From contig JAAMPI010001636.1 in NCBI GenBank assembly GCA_013054445.1, forward strand, positions 1 through 11,973: a stretch of DNA of 11,973 bases. The letters are read 5' to 3'. This DNA comes from Cudoniella acicularis (taxonomy: Eukaryota > Ascomycota > Leotiomycetes > Helotiales > Helotiaceae). Numbering within the stretch: the stretch's first letter is position 1; the number at the start of each line of letters is the position of its first letter. This document shows positions 8,604-11,973 of the stretch, in pieces. The notes beneath the pieces were generated by a model. That model did no database searches. It was not told where the DNA came from and saw only the letters and a program-made list of their open reading frames with translations. Both the position numbers and the translations under genes were made by a program.

Positions 8604-9964
8604 TCAATGGCTGACAGGAACCTTCTCCTCGTCGCTCTCGTCAACCCAGTTCTCACCATCATCCATATCCATGCCATCTGCGCTGCCAACACTCTCAGTC
8701 TCCTCGCCCCGGCACTTGGAACAAGGACAGAGAGAGGCGAGCAAGCCAGCCAGATCCATATCCATTGCATCATCACCTGCGCCATGTCCACAAGTCATTG
8801 GAGCCTTGACGCAAAGTTCATGACCCTTGTGGGCATTGCCCTTTGCATGAACATGGAAATGGCATGGGCATAACTTCGAGCGTCGCAACATGCTAAATCC
8901 TTCGAGGTGCTTTCTGGCGTCATATCCCTCGCGTTGTCGTCTGCCAAACATCTCGAAATTCTGGGCAATCCATTTCATCATGTGAGCGAAGAATCCAGGT
9001 GCCACAAGGGCCGCCATCATCATCTCTTCCCTAAGTTGGCCACAGCCACGATCCATGTGAAGAAGATTGGTCCCAACGCAAAGATCCCTAAGTGGCGAGT
9101 TCTTCTTGGTCTCTTCAGCAAATTAGCGCCATGTTTTTTCTCGGAGTAGGGACCCGGGAGGAGCAAGGAGGATGAGAAAGCCTCTTACTGTGGGGAATTG
9201 AGGGGAGAATTAAAGAAATGAGCTGCTTACGTGCGAAGATTTTGGTAAGCAAGCCTGGACCAAAGACCGTTCCGTACTCATAGAAACCATCTTGGATTGC
9301 GTCGATTGTATTGTTGGCCAAAGCTTCGATATTATATTTCTCGGCCAGGCAGTACAGGTTAACTAGTTGGAATTCATGTTGATCGAAGCGCTGGCGAAGA
9401 TCATTTTCGAGGATCTCAAGTTGGGCTTGCGATGGCATGGTCTTGACCTTGAAATTGGTTGGTGGTTTTGCCACATTACCTAAGAGAGAGACAACCGTTA
9501 GAAAGATAATGGCCAAAGACTGTCTGGTTCTTACCTGTCTTGAGCCATGCAATGAACATTCCGAAAGCCTTTGGCTCGTCGTCATTCAAAAAGATCAAAC
9601 CCTTCTTTCCAGCCTCGGAATCAATCATTTGGTCGAAGTATTTGGTGGCTCTCTGAAGAGTCGTCTTGTGGATGGAGAATTCTTGACGCTGCCACATATC
9701 AGTATGGAGCAAACCTAAGGATCCATCGACTTATTCGCACCTTGGAACCGACGCCAACACCGATGGTGAGTTTCTCCGTGCCAGGATTGCTGCGCGTGTT
9801 GTCAGCTTCCAGTATGGCAGTATCAAAGTTGGGTCAAGTAGACTCAATGGTGAGGCGTGACTTGATGATGCATGTTGTCGTGAAGTATTCGCTTGCGGGG
9901 AGACGGGAGAAATTGGGACAACTTACTGGGCATGTCGGTGCTTCTTTTGGCTCTTGCAAGACAT
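8604..9964 (-). CDS. BTB/POZ-domain protein, five exons
   Basis: BTB domains dimerise and often act as cullin-3 ligase adaptors or transcription co-factors; the role here is not known. Exons are 9964-9927, 9789-9741, 9688-9535, 9479-9231 and 9112-8604, giving 332 aa. All four introns (137, 52, 55 and 118 nt) begin GTAAG or GTGCG, have CTGAC, CTGAT, CTAAC or CTAAT near the 3' end, and finish in AG; phases match at every join. The BTB fold spans about residues 18-150: KLTIGVGVGSK, then QEFSIHKTTLQRATKYFDQM, GLIFLNDDEPKAFGMFIAWL, and VNLYCLAEKYNIEALANN. The helix after intron 4 (NSPLRDLCVG) is common in fungal BTB proteins. Residues 245-297 hold a Cys/His cluster (CPCHFHVH, HKGHELC, CPCSKC) that could bind metal, and the end is acidic (MDMDDGENWVDESDEE). 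The ATG has A at -3; an out-of-frame ATG lies upstream at 10014. Confidence 0.85.
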
Positions 9965-10250
9965 CTTGACTGCTTCAAGTCTTCAGGATCACGTAAGTTT
10001 GGGTTGCGAAGCATGTTAGAGGATTGCACTGACGGTAGTTGATACTGAAGCTTGGCTTCGCAATTGAGATTTGCAGTATCCGCGGTCTCTGCTTGATGTC
10101 AACGCGTCTACCAAGTACACGCTGACGCAGTTGAAGGAAAGTGAAGAGTCGAAGACGAGGTGATTCGGGCAGAGGAATCGAAAAGATGTTAAAGGAAAAA
10201 AGTTGAAATTGAAAAAAGAAGAGAGGCCGGGAGAAGAGGGGCTTTAAAGG
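9965..10250 (-). other. 5' leader of the BTB gene, with an upstream ATG and a candidate leader intron
   Basis: On the minus strand this region has T/C-rich tracts (about 10150-10240) and a TTTAAA-like element at about 10243-10248. The only ATG before the BTB start is at 10014-10012, in a good context (A at -3) but out of frame; it would overlap the BTB start. A possible 76-nt leader intron from GTATCA (10045) to GCAG (9970), with CTCTAAC at about 10021-10015, would remove it. Confidence 0.4.
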
Positions 10251-10773
10251 TGAGAAGTCGCGGGGACGCATTTGGAGGAAAGGGAAGGAACGGATTGGGA
10301 AGGAAGGAGCAAACGGGCACGCCGTCATGTGGGCGACCGCACAAACGATTCTTGGAATTCGAGTCTTTTGACATTGTATAAAAATGCAATAAAGTATCAA
10401 TGCAACAGCTCACATACCAGCTTCATCCGCAAAGACTCATCTCTTAACCTCTTCATGTGGTAACGCCACGCACTCACTCATTACACTTCAAAGACCAAAA
10501 ACAAACCCTGAATCACCGGAATGCATTCAAAAGATTGTAATTTCATTTGTTCTGCCTTCTCTCTCAGCCATTTAACTATAATTTCAAATCTGCAGCTATT
10601 TAAGAATTTTGAAGTGTTTGTATATCGTCACGACGCGATACGCTATTCTTTCAGCGAAACAGCTTCAAGGAAAGTCTTGCGCTCCGATAGTAGACTTGTG
10701 CCAAGAACAGAAAATTTCTAATTAAACTGAATTTCCTTGCACCATATTCCATTCTTCTTAGGTCTTGTAAACG
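10251..10773. other. Intergenic region upstream of the BTB gene
   Basis: About 520 bp without a supported gene. It should contain the BTB promoter on the minus strand. On the plus strand there is TATAAAA at 10377-10383 and an open frame of 66 codons at 10521-10721, preceded by CA-rich sequence. Several ATGs intervene and the peptide has no recognisable features, so I do not call a gene. Confidence 0.45.
10377..10383 (+). promoter_or_regulatory. TATA-like element (TATAAAA)
   Basis: A good TATA match on the plus strand, followed by CA/CT-rich sequence from about 10400 to 10520. No convincing gene follows, so it may be incidental or serve a non-coding transcript. Confidence 0.2.
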
Positions 10774-10920
10774 ATGTCGAGGCATCCCCTAGATCCCAGT
10801 TTCGGATACCCAGAGGAATACCCGGAAACCCGAGCGGGTTTTGTACCTACCCTGTTGGCTGACCAGCAAAAACGAAAACACATCACTAGTAGATTCAGTG
10901 ATGCGGCGCATCCAACCTAG
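10774..10920 (+). CDS. 48-codon small ORF, doubtful
   Basis: ATG (A at -3) to TAG, 48 aa, beginning MSRHPLDPSFGYPEEYPE. It lies upstream of a TATA box and covers two inverted repeats, so it more likely overlaps promoter DNA of the decayed hydrolase gene. The Pro/Tyr-rich start is not a motif I recognise. Confidence 0.15.
   Translation: MSRHPLDPSFGYPEEYPETRAGFVPTLLADQQKRKHITSRFSDAAHPT
10826..10841. repeat. Perfect inverted repeat AAACCCG-AG-CGGGTTT
   Basis: Seven-base perfect arms with a 2-nt spacer. It contains CCG-N2-CGG, an everted CGG pair of the kind bound by fungal Zn2Cys6 regulators. It lies about 80 bp upstream of the TATA box at 10922, a suitable place for an operator. The factor is unknown. 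Confidence 0.45.
10881..10903. repeat. Inverted repeat CATCACT-N9-AGTGATG
   Basis: Seven-base perfect arms with a 9-nt loop, about 20 bp upstream of the TATA box at 10922. It could be a dimeric factor site or form a small hairpin. Confidence 0.35.
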
Positions 10921-10921
10921 C

Positions 10922-10928
10922 TATAAAT
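10922..10928 (+). promoter_or_regulatory. TATA box (TATAAAT) upstream of the decayed hydrolase
   Basis: CTATAAATTC is the best plus-strand TATA match in this interval. It is followed at about 35-65 bp by sequence leading into the hydrolase-like frame, which becomes open at 10992. Confidence 0.4.
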
Positions 10929-11035
10929 TCACTTAGGACCTCTTCGAATTCTGAATTTACTCTTGTTCCCAATTCAAGTGTCACACGATAATTCAAGATC
11001 TCCTATTTCTTCACGCTCGGCTATTTCTCCCCTTT

Positions 11036-11049
11036 ACGGAGTACGGAGT
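11036..11049 (+). repeat. Tandem 7-mer ACGGAGT x2
   Basis: Two exact copies in direct tandem within the degenerate N-terminal part of the hydrolase pseudogene. As I recall, the ACGGAGTACGGAGT-type motif recurs in many filamentous fungal genomes, including near mobile-element ends, so this may be a small insertion footprint. I see no flanking target-site duplication. Confidence 0.3.
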
Positions 11050-11470
11050 CACATTTCGCTTGCACTACCCGAAATTTCATCTTCCCGCCGACTCTCCCAA
11101 CACCTGCCCAAATCAAACTACGCACCTCTCGCATCCGCTCCAAATTTTTCAAAGCTTCCCTCTGCCCAGGAGCTCCCTCCCAGGTCGCTTCAGCCCTCGA
11201 ACCTCCCGTAAAAGGACCCGTGTGGGTTTCTTGAGTCTCGTATCCTGCTCCTCCTGAGAATGATTCTCGGAAGGTTTTATTAGAGGCGATCAAGGAACTG
11301 GGAGATGGGAGTGAAGCATTTGAGGTTCCTGATGTTGTGGGACTTGAGGGCCATTGGATTGGTTGCAGGAAAGGTGTTGGGGGAGACGAGAGTGAAAGGG
11401 AGAAGTTTGAGAGGATGGGAGATGTGGAGAATGAGCTTGTGATTTTGTATGTTTATGGAGGTGCTTTTAT

Positions 11471-11811
11471 GTAAGTGAGATTGCGCTTTCTTTTCTCACA
11501 AGTCTTTACGCTAGCCTTCTCTTGGAAAGTGAAATGACCTCTGTTGGTTTGGTTTGAGAGAGTCGTCATGCCGGCAGCTCCATTTTAAAAACTCTTATCA
11601 CCTAATTCCATCTTCATCTTAATCTGCTCTTGCTAATGATACCAACAATGGCCCCTCATGAGACCACACATTCCCATTTATACGTCTATTTTTGTATCAG
11701 AACTGCCTCATCAAAACCCTTCTCTACCTCAACTGTATCATTCTACCCTGTTGTCCAAAAACTTCCTCTCCCAAGACTCACGAGTCAAGGCCACATCAAC
11801 TCACACCTTGC
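11471..11811 (+). other. Unreadable gap inside the hydrolase pseudogene (old intron and/or insertion)
   Basis: It starts with a consensus GTAAGT donor but no acceptor gives the correct phase into the frame that resumes at about 11812-11821. At about 340 nt it is several times longer than the other introns in the window. It may be an intron enlarged by inserted DNA. No terminal repeats are seen. Confidence 0.4.
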
Positions 11812-11973
11812 TACGGTCTAGGCAGTCCATCCACAAACCGTGATCTCTGTTCTCACCTTGCCCGCATGACCGGCGGACGCTGCTTCGCCCCCTAAATATC
11901 GCCACTCACCCCCAACACACCTTCCCCACCGCCATCCTCGACATTCTGCATGCCTACCTAACGCTCATCTCCC

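Larger units (their letters stand above)
10992..11973 (+). pseudogene. Decayed alpha/beta-hydrolase (hormone-sensitive-lipase type), runs off the right edge
   Basis: Members of this fold-3 family hydrolyse carboxyl esters with a Ser-Asp-His triad. The first part reads in one frame from 10992 to 11470: hydrophobic and basic N-terminal sequence, VKGPVWVS, a TGA at 11232-11234, VSYPAPPENDSRKVLLEAIK, GLEGHWIG, then LVILYVYGGAF, which matches the family's HGG oxyanion-hole strand but with Tyr for His. A good donor (GTAAGT) follows at 11471. After about 350 unreadable bases, GSPSTNRDLCSHLARMTGG resumes at about 11821. An extra T at 11893 creates TAA, and KYR, LTP and HTFPTAILDILHAYL then appear in successive frames, recalling the family block YRLAPQHxFP. 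No ATG exists in the first frame after the TAA at 10989. The catalytic Ser region would lie outside the window. Several independent lesions make a sequencing error for all of them unlikely. Confidence 0.78.

Noticed and set aside
9844..10029. 61-codon minus ORF at the start of the BTB gene
   Set aside because: It includes the upstream ATG but is out of frame with the BTB exons and reads through intron 1. I treat it only as a possible upstream ORF.
10623..10640. TATCG...CGATA inverted repeat
   Set aside because: Five-base arms with an 8-nt loop are expected by chance in a window this size, and it is not near a supported gene start.
10521..10721. 66-codon plus ORF after a TATA-like element
   Set aside because: Several ATGs precede it, the peptide has no signal peptide or motif, and the base composition is that of AT-rich spacer DNA.
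1..11973. Search for a defence, biosynthetic or mobile-element system
   Set aside because: No transposase, polymerase, NLR, polyketide/peptide synthase, terminal repeats or array-like repeats are visible, and the intact genes are ordinary housekeeping or regulatory types.

Overview
The window looks like nuclear DNA of a filamentous ascomycete (Pezizomycotina). The evidence is short spliceosomal introns (52-137 nt) with GTAAGT/GTGAGT-type donors, CTAAC/CTGAC-type branch points and AG acceptors, CA/CT-rich leaders, mono-exonic or few-exon genes on both strands, and protein families typical of that group. A leotiomycete (Helotiales-like) is my guess, but nothing in the sequence proves it. I see no rRNA, tRNA, CRISPR array or intact transposon.

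Layout. (1) 1-670, minus: 5' part of an unrecognised low-complexity acidic protein that leaves the window; its frame is open throughout except for one TAG after codon 36. (2) 1510-2723, plus, one intron: a CCHC zinc-knuckle protein with an Arg-Ser-rich middle, probably an RNA-binding factor. (3) 3214-4467, minus, intronless: an F-box/leucine-rich-repeat protein, a likely SCF ubiquitin-ligase substrate receptor. (4) 4766-6232, plus, one intron: a fungal Gemin2/SIP1 protein of the SMN complex that loads Sm proteins on snRNAs. It shares a 298-bp intergenic region with the F-box gene. (5) 7018-7419, plus: a small Ser/Thr-rich protein of unknown function with an N-myristoylation-type start, behind a TATA box and an ATG-free leader. 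(6) 7420-8603: gene-poor, with a CT/CA-rich plus-strand tract and weak protein-like minus frames. (7) 8604-9964, minus, five exons that I assembled by splicing: a BTB/POZ-domain protein with a Cys/His-rich and acidic tail. (8) 10992-11973, plus: a decayed alpha/beta-hydrolase (hormone-sensitive-lipase-type) gene that runs off the right edge, preceded by a TATA box and two perfect inverted repeats.

The genes do not form an obvious pathway or cluster. Two touch RNA metabolism (zinc knuckle/RS, Gemin2) and two may be ubiquitin-ligase adaptors (F-box, BTB), but nothing shows they work together. The most solid unusual item is the hydrolase pseudogene, with at least five separate lesions and traces of its frame on both sides of an unreadable gap. 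Next come the lone amber codon in gene 1, a competing splice acceptor in Gemin2, and an out-of-frame upstream AUG in the BTB leader. I did not find convincing evidence of a new multi-gene system.
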